Shown here one piece after another: positions 26,388 through 34,772 of a stretch of DNA of 64,000 nt (within the stretch, counting starts at the first letter, position 1; each line of letters opens with the position of its first letter). The position numbers were made by a program, and so were the translations under genes. The DNA comes from Spirochaetota bacterium (GTDB lineage Bacteria; Spirochaetota; UBA4802; UBA5368): NCBI GenBank assembly GCA_004297825.1, contig SCSX01000071.1, positions 1 through 64,000 of the forward strand. Direction: 5' to 3'. The notes beneath the pieces are model-generated. The model was not told the DNA's origin. It searched no databases and saw nothing but the letters and a program-made list of their open reading frames with translations.

Positions 26388-27731
26388 ATGAAAACCGGAA
26401 AAACGGCCTTTTACCTCGTGTGCCTCACCGCTGCGCTCGCGATTCTGCCCATCGCCTCGTTCCCGGGTATGCCGGAAGGGCACTACGAACTCTCCCGTTT
26501 CATCGCGCCCGAGGTGTGCGGCGGCTGTCACGACACTATCTATGAACAGTGGAAAAATTCACTCCACCACCTCGCGCAAAGCGACAGGGTGTACCGCGCG
26601 GCCGCCTTTTACTACCTCGAGGGGCTCACCGATCGGGATGAAATTGCGGAAGCGGAATCGTGCGTGAAGTGTCATACGCCTGTGGGCTTTTTTTCCGGGT
26701 TCCCGGTTAAGACCTCGGAAGAGAAAGAGGGGAAAGTCGCCGGCATAGCGGCGCAGGGCGTGCAGTGCGATTTCTGCCACTCGGCTACCGGCGCCAGGAC
26801 GCTTTTCAACAATAACATTCTCCTGGATCCGGGTCATGGGGAATCCAGGCCGGGAACGAAGCGCGGACCCTTCGCCGATTCCAGGTCGGACTATCACGTG
26901 AGCGCGCATTCGAAATTTCATACCGGCCCGGAGATATGTGCGGTGTGCCACGATGTGCGTCATGTCGTGTATGGAACGAAGCTCGAGACCACCTACGAGG
27001 AATGGCAGGCCAGCCCCTATAACTCGGCCGACTCCTCGAAGAGGCTCGTATGCCAGGATTGTCACATGTACCAGCGGCCGGGGATACCCGCGACGGGTTC
27101 GACGAAACGGCCGAAAAATCCCGGGCTCGCCTCCGCCGACGGTCCCGCGCGCGAACATGTGTTCACCCACTTTTTCGTGGGCGGCAACAGTTTCATTCCA
27201 TCGGGATCCGGGGACAAGGTCAAGGCCGCGATGGCGGTAGAGCGCCTGCAGAACGCAGCCGTGCTCGATCTCGACGTGTCCGCGGCACGCGCGGGCTCGA
27301 TCGTCGTGACGGTTAAAAATACCGGGGCCGGTCATTCCCTCCCGACGGGACTCACCGACGTGCGCCAGGTGTGGCTGCAGGTGCGCGTGACCGATGAATC
27401 AGGCGCCCCCGTCTTCGAGACGGGGGTCCCGGACGCGAACGGGTATCTCCCCGACGGTACAATCTTGTATAACACCGTCTTTGGCGACGGGAAGGGGAAT
27501 CCCGTGGAGAACATCGCCAAGGCGCGCGAGGTGCTGAAAAACAGGCGCGTCCCCGCCGGGGGATCACTTTACGAGACGATAAGCGTTTCTCCCCTCGCGG
27601 GTAAAAGGTTTTTCGTGGAAGCGAAACTTCTGTACGCGGTCGCGTCGCAGAAACTGCTCGACAGGGTGGCGGGCAAGGGGACGATCAGGGTTCCAATCGT
27701 CACCATGGCGGAAATCAAAAAATCCATTTAA
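26388..27731 (+). CDS. Five-haem c-type cytochrome
   Basis: A 447-residue exported protein with an N-terminal signal peptide (~residues 1-25, LAILPIASFPG). Five CxxCH haem sites are visible in the first ~220 residues: CGGCH, CVKCH, CDFCH, CAVCH and CQDCH. The arrangement resembles the cytochrome c554 / multihaem family. The C-terminal ~190 residues form a beta-rich domain (LDVSAARAGSIVVTVKNTGAGH, SLPTGLTDVRQVWLQVRVTDESG) with an invariant-looking GAGHSLPTG motif. Likely a periplasmic electron carrier or terminal reductase; substrate unknown. It follows the disulfide oxidoreductase by 28 bases and may share its transcript. Confidence 0.85.
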   Translation: MKTGKTAFYLVCLTAALAILPIASFPGMPEGHYELSRFIAPEVCGGCHDTIYEQWKNSLHHLAQSDRVYRAAAFYYLEGLTDRDEIAEAESCVKCHTPVGFFSGFPVKTSEEKEGKVAGIAAQGVQCDFCHSATGARTLFNNNILLDPGHGESRPGTKRGPFADSRSDYHVSAHSKFHTGPEICAVCHDVRHVVYGTKLETTYEEWQASPYNSADSSKRLVCQDCHMYQRPGIPATGSTKRPKNPGLASADGPAREHVFTHFFVGGNSFIPSGSGDKVKAAMAVERLQNAAVLDLDVSAARAGSIVVTVKNTGAGHSLPTGLTDVRQVWLQVRVTDESGAPVFETGVPDANGYLPDGTILYNTVFGDGKGNPVENIAKAREVLKNRRVPAGGSLYETISVSPLAGKRFFVEAKLLYAVASQKLLDRVAGKGTIRVPIVTMAEIKKSI

Positions 27732-27734
27732 TAA

Positions 27735-27770
27735 AAAGGGGGGGATCCTCTTCCGAAGACCTCCCCCTTG
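27735..27770 (-). terminator. Intrinsic terminator of tRNA-Leu
   Basis: On the reverse strand AAGGGGGAGG pairs with a C-rich arm and is followed by CCTTTTTAT, directly after the tRNA 3' end. It also lies just past the stop of the convergent cytochrome gene. Confidence 0.75.
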
Positions 27771-27776
27771 TGCTAT

Positions 27777-27860
27777 TGCCGCGAAAGGGACTCGAACCCC
27801 CACAGGCTTGCACCTACTAGGTCCTGAACCTAGCGCGTCTACCAATTCCGCCATCGCGGC
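27777..27860 (-). tRNA. tRNA-Leu (anticodon CAG)
   Basis: The reverse strand folds into a cloverleaf: acceptor GCCGCGA/TCGCGGC, a D arm containing TTGGTAGACGC, anticodon stem CTAGG/CCTAG with loop TTCAGGA (anticodon CAG), a long variable arm typical of leucine tRNAs, and a T arm with TTCGAGT. The discriminator is A and CCA is not encoded. Confidence 0.95.
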
Positions 27861-27871
27861 AGCGTTGAATC

Positions 27872-27899
27872 TCTATAATATATGCGGGCTTTTTGTCAA
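27872..27899 (-). promoter_or_regulatory. Promoter of tRNA-Leu
   Basis: On the reverse strand TTGACA is followed after 16 bases by TATAGA, ending 12 bases before the tRNA 5' end. A perfect -35 and short leader are as expected for a stable RNA gene. Confidence 0.65.
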
Positions 27900-27906
27900 T
27901 TTAATT

Positions 27907-29163
27907 TTAGACCCGTTCCTGGGCTATCAAATCCTCGTAGAGGTCCCGCGCGCGAATAAGGCGGGCCCTGCCGTCCGGCATGATGAGCGCTTCGGCGGGA
28001 AGACGGCGGGAATTGTAGCGCGAGGCCATCGACATGCCGTACGCGCCCGCCGACATCACCGCGAGATAATCCCCCTGCCCGGTGAGCGAGACCTCGCGAT
28101 CCTTCGCGAAAAAATCCCCCGATTCACACACCGGTCCCACCACGTCCGCCTTCTCCGTCCCTTCGCGCAGGACGCAATTGAGAATGTGCTGGTAGGCATT
28201 GTAGAGCGAAGGCCTGATCAGGTCGTTCATCGCCCCGTCGGTAATGAGGAATGTTTTTCCGCCGCTCTTCTTTTTATAAAGCACCTTTACGATGAGTACG
28301 CCGTTGTTACCGGACAGATACCGTCCCGGCTCCACGATGAGCCTGAGACCCAGCGGGGCGATGCGCTTCCCGATCTCGCCCGCGAGCCTTTCAACGGGAA
28401 ACGATTCCTCGTCCTTATAGCGAATGCCGAAGCCCCCCCCGAGATTGATATTTTCGATGGAGTCGAATCCAAGCCCGCGGAGCTCGCCGATCAGCACGAT
28501 CTGCCGGTCGAGCGCGTCGATAAAAGGCTCCACGCGCGCTATCTGCGAACCGATATGCGCATGAATACCGCGCAGCCTGACCCCCGTAAAGCCCTTCAGG
28601 GCATCCAGGTTTTCCTTCAAGTGCTCGATCGCGATCCCGAACTTGTTTTCCTTCTTGCCCGTGGTAATGTACTGGTGGGTGTTCGCGTCCACGTCCGGAT
28701 TGATGCGGATCGCGATATCGGCGATCATATTTTTCCCCAGCGCGATCCGGTTGATCTCGCCGATTTCCAGCATCGATTCGCAGTTGAACATGAGGATTCC
28801 CGTGTCCAGGGCGTACCCGATTTCCTCGTCGGTTTTCCCCACGCCCGCAAACACGATCTTCCGGGGGTCCGCCCCCGCGGCCAGCGCCCGGTAAATTTCC
28901 CCGCCCGATACCACGTCCATCCCCGAACCGTGGGCCGTCATTATTTTCAACAGGTTAATATTCGGGTTGGACTTGATCGAATAACAGATAAGGTGTTCCA
29001 TGCCCGAGAAGGCGCGGTCGATCTCCTGGAACCGTTCCACAAATCCGCGCTCGGTATACACGTAGAGCGGTGAGCCGAATTCGGCCGCCACGGTGCGAAG
29101 GGCGACGCCTTCGCACACCAGCTCCGAACCCCGGTAGGTGAAGTATTCACCAAAACTGTTCAT
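27907..29163 (-). CDS. lysA: Diaminopimelate decarboxylase
   Basis: A 418-residue PLP enzyme converting meso-diaminopimelate to L-lysine in the cytoplasm. The fold-type III barrel starts with SPLYVYTE. The PLP lysine lies in CYSIKSNPNINLLK. Conserved GSGMDVVSGGE, INLGGGFGIRY, EPGRYLSGNNG, the substrate Cys region VGPVCESGDFFAKDR and the terminal GAYGMSMASRYNSRRLPAE are present. Length matches the family. Its ATG overlaps the stop of the greA-type gene (ATGA), so translation is coupled to it, an unusual pairing of transcription factor and lysine synthesis. Confidence 0.95.
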   Translation of the reverse strand: MNSFGEYFTYRGSELVCEGVALRTVAAEFGSPLYVYTERGFVERFQEIDRAFSGMEHLICYSIKSNPNINLLKIMTAHGSGMDVVSGGEIYRALAAGADPRKIVFAGVGKTDEEIGYALDTGILMFNCESMLEIGEINRIALGKNMIADIAIRINPDVDANTHQYITTGKKENKFGIAIEHLKENLDALKGFTGVRLRGIHAHIGSQIARVEPFIDALDRQIVLIGELRGLGFDSIENINLGGGFGIRYKDEESFPVERLAGEIGKRIAPLGLRLIVEPGRYLSGNNGVLIVKVLYKKKSGGKTFLITDGAMNDLIRPSLYNAYQHILNCVLREGTEKADVVGPVCESGDFFAKDREVSLTGQGDYLAVMSAGAYGMSMASRYNSRRLPAEALIMPDGRARLIRARDLYEDLIAQERV

Positions 29164-31871
29164 GGCACGTATTTCTCGATCGCGACGATCCTGAGCGCGC
29201 GAACCTCTTCGCCCAGCTTAAGGTCCACCACCTCGCCCGGCTTCCTACCGAGCAGCACCATGCCTATCGGGGAGCGGTAGGAAAGTATGCGTTTTTCATA
29301 ATCGGCGTCCCACGGCCCGAGCAGGGTATACGTATTCTTTTCCCCGGTCGCTACCTCTTCGACGACGATATTTGTCCCCACGTTCACGCTTTCGGTGGAA
29401 ACCATTTCCAGGTCCAGTATCTCCGCTTTCTTTATTTCGTTCTCGAGCTTGTTTATGGCCATTTTCAGAATTGTCTGCTTCTCCATCAGCGTATTGTATT
29501 CCACATTTTCCCTGATATCGCCCGAAACGTCGGAAACGCCGGCGAGCTCCTTGGTAAGCGTGGGCATCTCGGAGTTGATCATGTGGTTGAGCTCCTGCGT
29601 GATCCGCGCGTAGCCCTCCCTTGATACGAGAATTTTTTCGACATCGAACTTCCATTCTTCGGTTTCGCGCGCCTGGACCGCGGTTTTCACGCTAAATTCC
29701 GGGAACCTGGTGCGTATTATCGCGAAAAAGCGGTCTCGCTGCGATTCCTCGATATAAGAAACGCCCGCGAGCATATCGTATACCTTGCCGACAAAGCTCT
29801 GTGGCATTGTCGCGACAATTTCCTTGAGAACCGCGGCCTCGTTGTCAAACAGGATATCAACCGCCATGTTTTTCATGCGATTGCCCTTCGCCTCGATCTT
29901 TTTCAGCTCGTTCATGAGCCTGAAATAGGTGAGAAGCAACGCCTCGCGCGGATAATCCAACCATTCGTAATCCCAGACCCTGCTCATGAGACTGCGTGCA
30001 ACCCAGAGGAATATTTCAGGGTATTGCTTGGCCCCGGTGATCACGCGATCGATAAAGCTGTTGATCACGTTGTACGCGTGATTCTGGATGAGGTTGTTCA
30101 TGATGTACTTGTGGATTCGTACCGGGGTTTCGAAGAGAATTTCGGACACTACGTGCGTCCAATCCTCGCGCGATTCCATTATGATATTCACAAGGTCCTT
30201 CTTATAATCGTACGAGGTGATCTTGATCGACAGCAGCGGAATTTCCTGGCTTTCCTTGATGTATTCGACAAGCTTCGCCCGTACCGCGTCGAGCTTGAGT
30301 TTCTTGGCGTCGACAAACTTGGAAAAGCCGCGCAGGATGAAGTAGGAGAGTATCTGCTTGGTGGGCGAACCCTCCTTGACCTGCTTGGTGTAATAATCGA
30401 TGAAATACTGCGCGATCTCCGGGCTTTCGGCCGCCTCCACGTTATTGACGAACTCGAGCGCAAGGTCCGTGCGCCCGCTGAAGTTGGGGGCGTTCGTAAA
30501 CCTGTCGAGAAGCTCATCCGCGTAGGTGACGGGTTTTTCCCTCATGAATATGTGATCCTTCTTCTTTTCAGAGGTGCCGAAACGCGGGTCCTTCTTGATG
30601 TCGGTGCGCGCCTTGCTCCACCACTTGGACCAGTTCTTCTGTTCGACGTATTTCGGGATGAGAAGCTTCTTTATCTCGGTTACCGAAATTTCGTTATTGA
30701 ACGATTTTATCAGTATTTCGAAAAACTGGAGGAAATCCTCCTTGAACATGAGCCTGAGCGCCTCCGGATCCTCGAACTCCACTACGAAAAGATGATCCTG
30801 CTTGATGGGCGTGAGCGACTGGAGCGCCATGGGTATGGACATGCGATGGTCGCTCTTGTCCCTGAAATTGATGACGAGGTATTCACTGTCGATTTCATTG
30901 ATATTCCCGATTCCCCAGGAACGGTGATAGGCGTAGTTCCCCTTGTCGAACACGATATTCTTCTCAAAATCCTGGATAGCGTGCCTGACCGGTATCTTGA
31001 AGTTGCCCAGGCGCGAGATTTTAAGAAACTGCTGGTATTGGGAATGGGTACCATATTTTTTTTCGTAAAAGCGTATCAGCTCCCGGCGCGCCGACGAATC
31101 TTCCGGAAGATAATCCAGAATCTTCTTGATAATATCGATGGACTGCCCGGGGTTTTCCTCGTCGCGATACTTATGCAGCAACGATTTCAAGAGGGTGGCG
31201 GCAAGATCCCGCTGTTTGGCGTCAACGAGCATGCGTTCGATGCGCTCGAAAAACTGGATATCGCTCCATGATACGGACACGAGCTTGTTCCACAGCTCCG
31301 ATATCTCATCATACTGCCCGTTTTTAATGAAACCCTCTATTGAGAGCTTCATGAATTGAATGCTCTTTTCCGGATCGTCCTCGATTATCGCGAACGCGAG
31401 CTTCTTGGACACTTCCGCGTCGAAACGGTCGATGCGAAGCAGGTTCTCCCAGATCGGGATGGCCTCTTTATTGCGCCCCAATTTTTCCAGGCCGGTCGCG
31501 AGCGCCTTGAGCGCGACGCGGTTTTCACCGTATTCGAGCACCCTTTCCGCGATTCGTTGTACAACCGCCCATTTGTGATGGTCGAGGAACAGCTCGATGA
31601 GCTTGCGCAGGTGGACCTTGTCCTCCAGGCGGTCAAGGTGGTAGCCGATAAGCCCCACGATATAGGACGCGGTGATGGAGTCGGGATGATCCGCTATGTG
31701 GGACCTGCAAACATCCTGGGTCTCGTTAAACAGCCCCTGTCCGATAAGGTTATTGAACAGGTCATCCAGGATCTTGAATTTCGATATGCCGATGTCCTTC
31801 GGCTCAATGCGGCCCCATAGCTCTTCTTTGAACAGCGAATTGAGTTTTTCCAGCAGTTTTTCATTTTCCAT
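29160..31871 (-). CDS. greA: Giant GreA-type transcription elongation factor with long N-terminal helical extension
   Basis: A 903-residue protein. Only the last ~160 residues are GreA/GreB: an N-terminal coiled coil (NHMINSEMPTLTKELAG ... MEKQTILKMAINKLENEIKKAEIL) and the globular C-domain (EVATGEKNTYTLLGPWDADYEKRILSYRSPIGMVLLGRKPGEVVDL). The first ~700 residues are helical, with TPR-like segments in the first ~250. This size and layout is typical of spirochaetal GreA. GreA rescues backtracked RNA polymerase; the role of the extension is unknown. The ATG at 31871 is chosen; a GTG 15 bases upstream is possible. Its stop overlaps lysA. Confidence 0.88.
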   Translation of the reverse strand: MENEKLLEKLNSLFKEELWGRIEPKDIGISKFKILDDLFNNLIGQGLFNETQDVCRSHIADHPDSITASYIVGLIGYHLDRLEDKVHLRKLIELFLDHHKWAVVQRIAERVLEYGENRVALKALATGLEKLGRNKEAIPIWENLLRIDRFDAEVSKKLAFAIIEDDPEKSIQFMKLSIEGFIKNGQYDEISELWNKLVSVSWSDIQFFERIERMLVDAKQRDLAATLLKSLLHKYRDEENPGQSIDIIKKILDYLPEDSSARRELIRFYEKKYGTHSQYQQFLKISRLGNFKIPVRHAIQDFEKNIVFDKGNYAYHRSWGIGNINEIDSEYLVINFRDKSDHRMSIPMALQSLTPIKQDHLFVVEFEDPEALRLMFKEDFLQFFEILIKSFNNEISVTEIKKLLIPKYVEQKNWSKWWSKARTDIKKDPRFGTSEKKKDHIFMREKPVTYADELLDRFTNAPNFSGRTDLALEFVNNVEAAESPEIAQYFIDYYTKQVKEGSPTKQILSYFILRGFSKFVDAKKLKLDAVRAKLVEYIKESQEIPLLSIKITSYDYKKDLVNIIMESREDWTHVVSEILFETPVRIHKYIMNNLIQNHAYNVINSFIDRVITGAKQYPEIFLWVARSLMSRVWDYEWLDYPREALLLTYFRLMNELKKIEAKGNRMKNMAVDILFDNEAAVLKEIVATMPQSFVGKVYDMLAGVSYIEESQRDRFFAIIRTRFPEFSVKTAVQARETEEWKFDVEKILVSREGYARITQELNHMINSEMPTLTKELAGVSDVSGDIRENVEYNTLMEKQTILKMAINKLENEIKKAEILDLEMVSTESVNVGTNIVVEEVATGEKNTYTLLGPWDADYEKRILSYRSPIGMVLLGRKPGEVVDLKLGEEVRALRIVAIEKYVP

Positions 31872-32185
31872 AAGCCCTTCCCGCACTTATGCTCCTTGCG
31901 GTGCGATAAGCATAGATATTATTCTTCCGATTACTTGACACTTCAATTTGAAATGCCGGTTTTCGCGGAATTTTTTTCCGCCGATGGAATACTATCACCT
32001 CTGTTCAATCTCTCGACTTCGGATCGTAACGTATGCACCTAAGATTTCTCGGGACCGCGAACAGGAAACCAATCGCCACGCGTTCCCAACAGGAGGGACA
32101 TTATTCAAGTCAGCAGAAAGCCTGTATTACTACTACATACAAATTTACTGATAATTGCTATTTTTGCAAGCACTTTATTAATACA
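31872..32185. other. Intergenic region before greA
   Basis: About 310 bases with no convincing gene, between the greA start and the flaA terminator. A/T-rich segments on the reverse strand near 31910-31950 (AATAATATC) may be the greA promoter. Nothing else was recognised. Confidence 0.5.
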
Positions 32186-32211
32186 AGCGCCCATCGTTAC
32201 CGATGGGCGCT
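32186..32211 (-). terminator. Terminator of the flaA operon
   Basis: A perfect 11-base stem AGCGCCCATCG / CGATGGGCGCT with a four-base loop, 28 bases after the flaA stop. On the reverse strand it is followed by TGTATTAAT rather than a pure T-run. Confidence 0.75.
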
Positions 32212-32238
32212 GTTGAATTCAGGAGTGAATATCTGCGA

Positions 32239-33105
32239 CTACTTGGGGGTATCCGTCTTGGTTCCCCCGCCTGTCGAGTCGCCAAACGCCTTGTGGAGCG
32301 CCTGGCCGTCGAAGTTGACCTCGAATACGTCGGTGAGAATCTTCACCTGGTCGAAGAACATGAATACTTCTTCGGGGCCGGTATTCGGCGTCGAGCGGAT
32401 TACAAACCGCACGATCTTGGTCACCTTGGTCTGCGGGTATGACTGGACTTCCTGGGGTATAAACGACGGGATATCTACTTTAAGAGGTCTCCATCCTACG
32501 AAGTTAATGGACCCGTATTTCAGTATGTGCACGTCTCCCTTGAAATCCTTCACCCATACTTCAAGCGTGTAATCGTTCCCACGCCCATGGGCCCATATCG
32601 AAATCCCCTTCGCACGCCCGGGAAGCTGGATGGCACGCTCCTGGATATTGGTACCCGTCCGGGGATCGAAGGTAAAAACCGCCTTCGTGGGATCATCCCA
32701 CTGGGTTTCAAGCGGGGGAAGGAGATGCACCGAGTTGCCCACGTCGGCGTATTTGAATCTGAAATGCACGCCGATACAATTCTTCTTCTCCAGTCCCCTT
32801 TTATCCGCGGACCAGCGCTCGGGTATGAGGTCGGAAGGCCCCCCCTCTATAAGCTTGAGGTCCAGGACCGGGATGGGATTTTTCTTCTCATCCGCGATCT
32901 TCTTGGGGGTGGATTCGATCGTCCAGTCCTTGATCGCCTCGAAGTCCTCGACCACGACCGCTTTCAGCTCGTTTTCGCTGATATCAGCGGGAACGTTAGT
33001 GTTCAGGCGGGAGTACGCCCCCTGGGGCATCGCGGTTCCCGCGATAACCAGGGCCGCGCAGCACACCAGCACCGCCAGAATTTTATTATAAGATGACTTA
33101 TTCAT
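32239..33105 (-). CDS. flaA: Flagellar filament outer-layer (sheath) protein FlaA, second gene
   Basis: A 288-residue FlaA-family protein with signal peptide (residues 1-~30, ending near MPQGAYS). Family features include VVVEDFEAIKDWTIEST at the mature start, the strand AKGISIWAHGRGNDYTLEVWVKDFKGDVH, GSINFVGWRPLKVDIPSFIPQ, and VFMFFDQVKILTDVFEV near the end. FlaA coats the FlaB core of the periplasmic flagella of spirochaetes. It follows a second flaA gene by 33 bases, as in the Leptospira flaA2-flaA1 pair. The ATG at 33105 is preferred over a GTG one codon earlier, with GGAGGG upstream. Confidence 0.9.
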   Translation of the reverse strand: MNKSSYNKILAVLVCCAALVIAGTAMPQGAYSRLNTNVPADISENELKAVVVEDFEAIKDWTIESTPKKIADEKKNPIPVLDLKLIEGGPSDLIPERWSADKRGLEKKNCIGVHFRFKYADVGNSVHLLPPLETQWDDPTKAVFTFDPRTGTNIQERAIQLPGRAKGISIWAHGRGNDYTLEVWVKDFKGDVHILKYGSINFVGWRPLKVDIPSFIPQEVQSYPQTKVTKIVRFVIRSTPNTGPEEVFMFFDQVKILTDVFEVNFDGQALHKAFGDSTGGGTKTDTPK

Positions 33106-33138
33106 CACATCCCTCCTTCTTCAATATGCCGTTCAATT

Positions 33139-33912
33139 TTACCAGGTATCCTTGATAGACTGGTCGCCGGTAAATTCAGACATGTCGGTAACCACCCTCA
33201 GGTTATCCAGGTAGAAGTAGAAAGTGCCGGGCATTTCGTACTGGTCGCTCTCCACGAAGAAAGAGACGAAGTGGAGGTTCTTGTCGAGCATGGCATAGCT
33301 CGCCGACTGCGGAAGCCATCCAGGAACGACGACGGACATCTCCCTCCAGCCCCAGAAATCGAGTCTTCCGACCTTCAGTTTGTAGAGGTTTCCCCGGTAG
33401 TCCCGGAGTTTCACGAACAGGGTATGGCGGAATTTACGCCCCAGAGCCCATACCTTGATCTCCTTGGCCTTGCCGCGGATAATATATTCATTTGGCGGGG
33501 ACACCTCGACACGGTCGTACCCGCGCTCGAGATAATAGGTCTTCACGCCAAGAACGAAATCGTTTTTATGGGTATTGCCGTTTTCGTCCTGCAGTTCTCC
33601 GGGGAATTCGCCCGGATCGCCTTTGTCATTCACCATCTCGCCCTTCTCGTTCACCGGGCGGGGTTTGCCGGGTATCTTGCGGATTTTTGTATCACCCAGC
33701 GGGCATGTGGAATTCGCCCTCCAATCCTCGGACGCCTCGAAATCGTTCAACCAGTCCGTAACAAGGCCGGTCACCTGCTTTCTCTCGGTCTTGCCCGCCG
33801 TGTCGGTTTTCGCCGCATCCTGCGCATGTACACTTACATTGCCGACACCAAGCAGCAGCACGAGACCGCTGACCAGAACCGCCAATATAATCGACTTGGC
33901 CTCCCCTTTCAT
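33139..33912 (-). CDS. flaA: Flagellar filament outer-layer (sheath) protein FlaA, first gene
   Basis: A 257-residue FlaA-family protein, paralogue of its downstream neighbour. The signal peptide is residues 1-~31 (GNVSVHAQD). Mature features include TDWLNDFEASEDWRANST, AKEIKVWALGRKFRHTLFVKLRDYRGNLYKLK, GRLDFWGWREMSVVVPGWLPQ and FYFYLDNLRVVTDMSEF. AAAAGGAG precedes the ATG. Exported across the inner membrane and assembled on the periplasmic flagellar filament. Order and spacing suggest a two-gene operon ended by the hairpin at 32186. Other flagellar genes are not in the window. Confidence 0.9.
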   Translation of the reverse strand: MKGEAKSIILAVLVSGLVLLLGVGNVSVHAQDAAKTDTAGKTERKQVTGLVTDWLNDFEASEDWRANSTCPLGDTKIRKIPGKPRPVNEKGEMVNDKGDPGEFPGELQDENGNTHKNDFVLGVKTYYLERGYDRVEVSPPNEYIIRGKAKEIKVWALGRKFRHTLFVKLRDYRGNLYKLKVGRLDFWGWREMSVVVPGWLPQSASYAMLDKNLHFVSFFVESDQYEMPGTFYFYLDNLRVVTDMSEFTGDQSIKDTW

Positions 33913-34023
33913 TTTTAACTCCTTTTAAAAACGATATTGTTAGCCAGAAAATTGCTATAATGAAGAACCATCAATGTAAAGCCGAGTGCATAAAGACACT
34001 ACATCTGATCCTTTCTTATAGAT

Positions 34024-34066
34024 GTATCGGCCATTTTAGTAAAGAAATTTATATAAAAATGCCGAT
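34024..34066 (-). promoter_or_regulatory. Dyad containing a possible sigma-28 promoter for flaA
   Basis: On the reverse strand TAAA (34051-34048) is followed after 16 bases by GCCGATAC (34031-34024), close to the flagellar sigma-28 pattern TAAA-N15-GCCGATAA. Near-symmetric arms ATCGGCCATTTT and AAAATGCCGAT also make it a dyad, so it could instead be an operator. It lies ~110 bases upstream of flaA. The rest of 33913-34261 holds no gene. Confidence 0.35.
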
Positions 34067-34261
34067 CAATCAAGAATTAATTCCAGCGTACCCCTTGCCG
34101 CGCACGGTGCGCAGCCTTTCGAGGCGATTGCGACTATTCCGAGTATAAACACCGTTTTTATAGATGTCAAGAAAATATTCCCCTGCCGGGAGGGCGACCG
34201 CCGGGCCCGCGCGAAGGCGTTATACGACATAATGAAGCCTCCGTGCCGCCGTACGCTTCGT

Positions 34262-34744
34262 TCAACCCTGCCCCGCTTTCGCCTTCCTGAGTCCCCGCAC
34301 CGCCATGCCCCGGATTACGCCCATATCCGATCCCACGTAGTATTCGTCACCCACGATGGTGGTGGGCACGCCCTGCGAGGTGCCGCTCTTCCCCGGCACT
34401 TCGACCCGTTTTTTGCCCTCCAGCGTGCTCACCAGCAGTTCCTGGTTGGCCGCGTCATGCCATACCTCGTATTTTAGCACTTCCAGCCCGGGGTAGCTTT
34501 CGGAGAGGGATTCGATATCCGGCTTGATCCTGTTGCAGTGGGTGCATTCCTTCCCGTAGAAGAAATGAAGCACGACCTTGCCCGTCGCGGTTTTTTCCGC
34601 CACCGGCTGCTCCTGTTCCGCCTTCTTTCCGGGGGCATTATCCGAAGCTTCCTTTGAACAATGGACGCCCGCACCGGCCAGCGCGATAAGAATCAGGGCG
34701 CAGATACACAGCCTGGAGGTTTCGCGCTTGCGGTATATTCCCAT
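34262..34744 (-). CDS. Thioredoxin-like lipoprotein
   Basis: A 160-residue envelope protein. The signal peptide ends AGAGVHC-SK, a lipobox. A ~30-residue charged linker leads to a small thioredoxin-like domain: KVVLHFFYGKECTHCNRIKPDIESL with CTHC as the active pair, and GVPTTIVGDEYYVG with the cis-Pro. It should face the periplasm and act on protein disulfides or carry electrons. The partner is unknown; no DsbD-like membrane gene is nearby. It follows the outer-membrane barrel gene by 28 bases and may be in its operon. Confidence 0.82.
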   Translation of the reverse strand: MGIYRKRETSRLCICALILIALAGAGVHCSKEASDNAPGKKAEQEQPVAEKTATGKVVLHFFYGKECTHCNRIKPDIESLSESYPGLEVLKYEVWHDAANQELLVSTLEGKKRVEVPGKSGTSQGVPTTIVGDEYYVGSDMGVIRGMAVRGLRKAKAGQG

Positions 34745-34772
34745 AACCTGCCGTTCCCCCGCCGGATTAAGC

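Noticed and set aside
30024-31271. 415-codon forward frame opposite greA
   Set aside because: Antisense shadow without domain or ribosome site.
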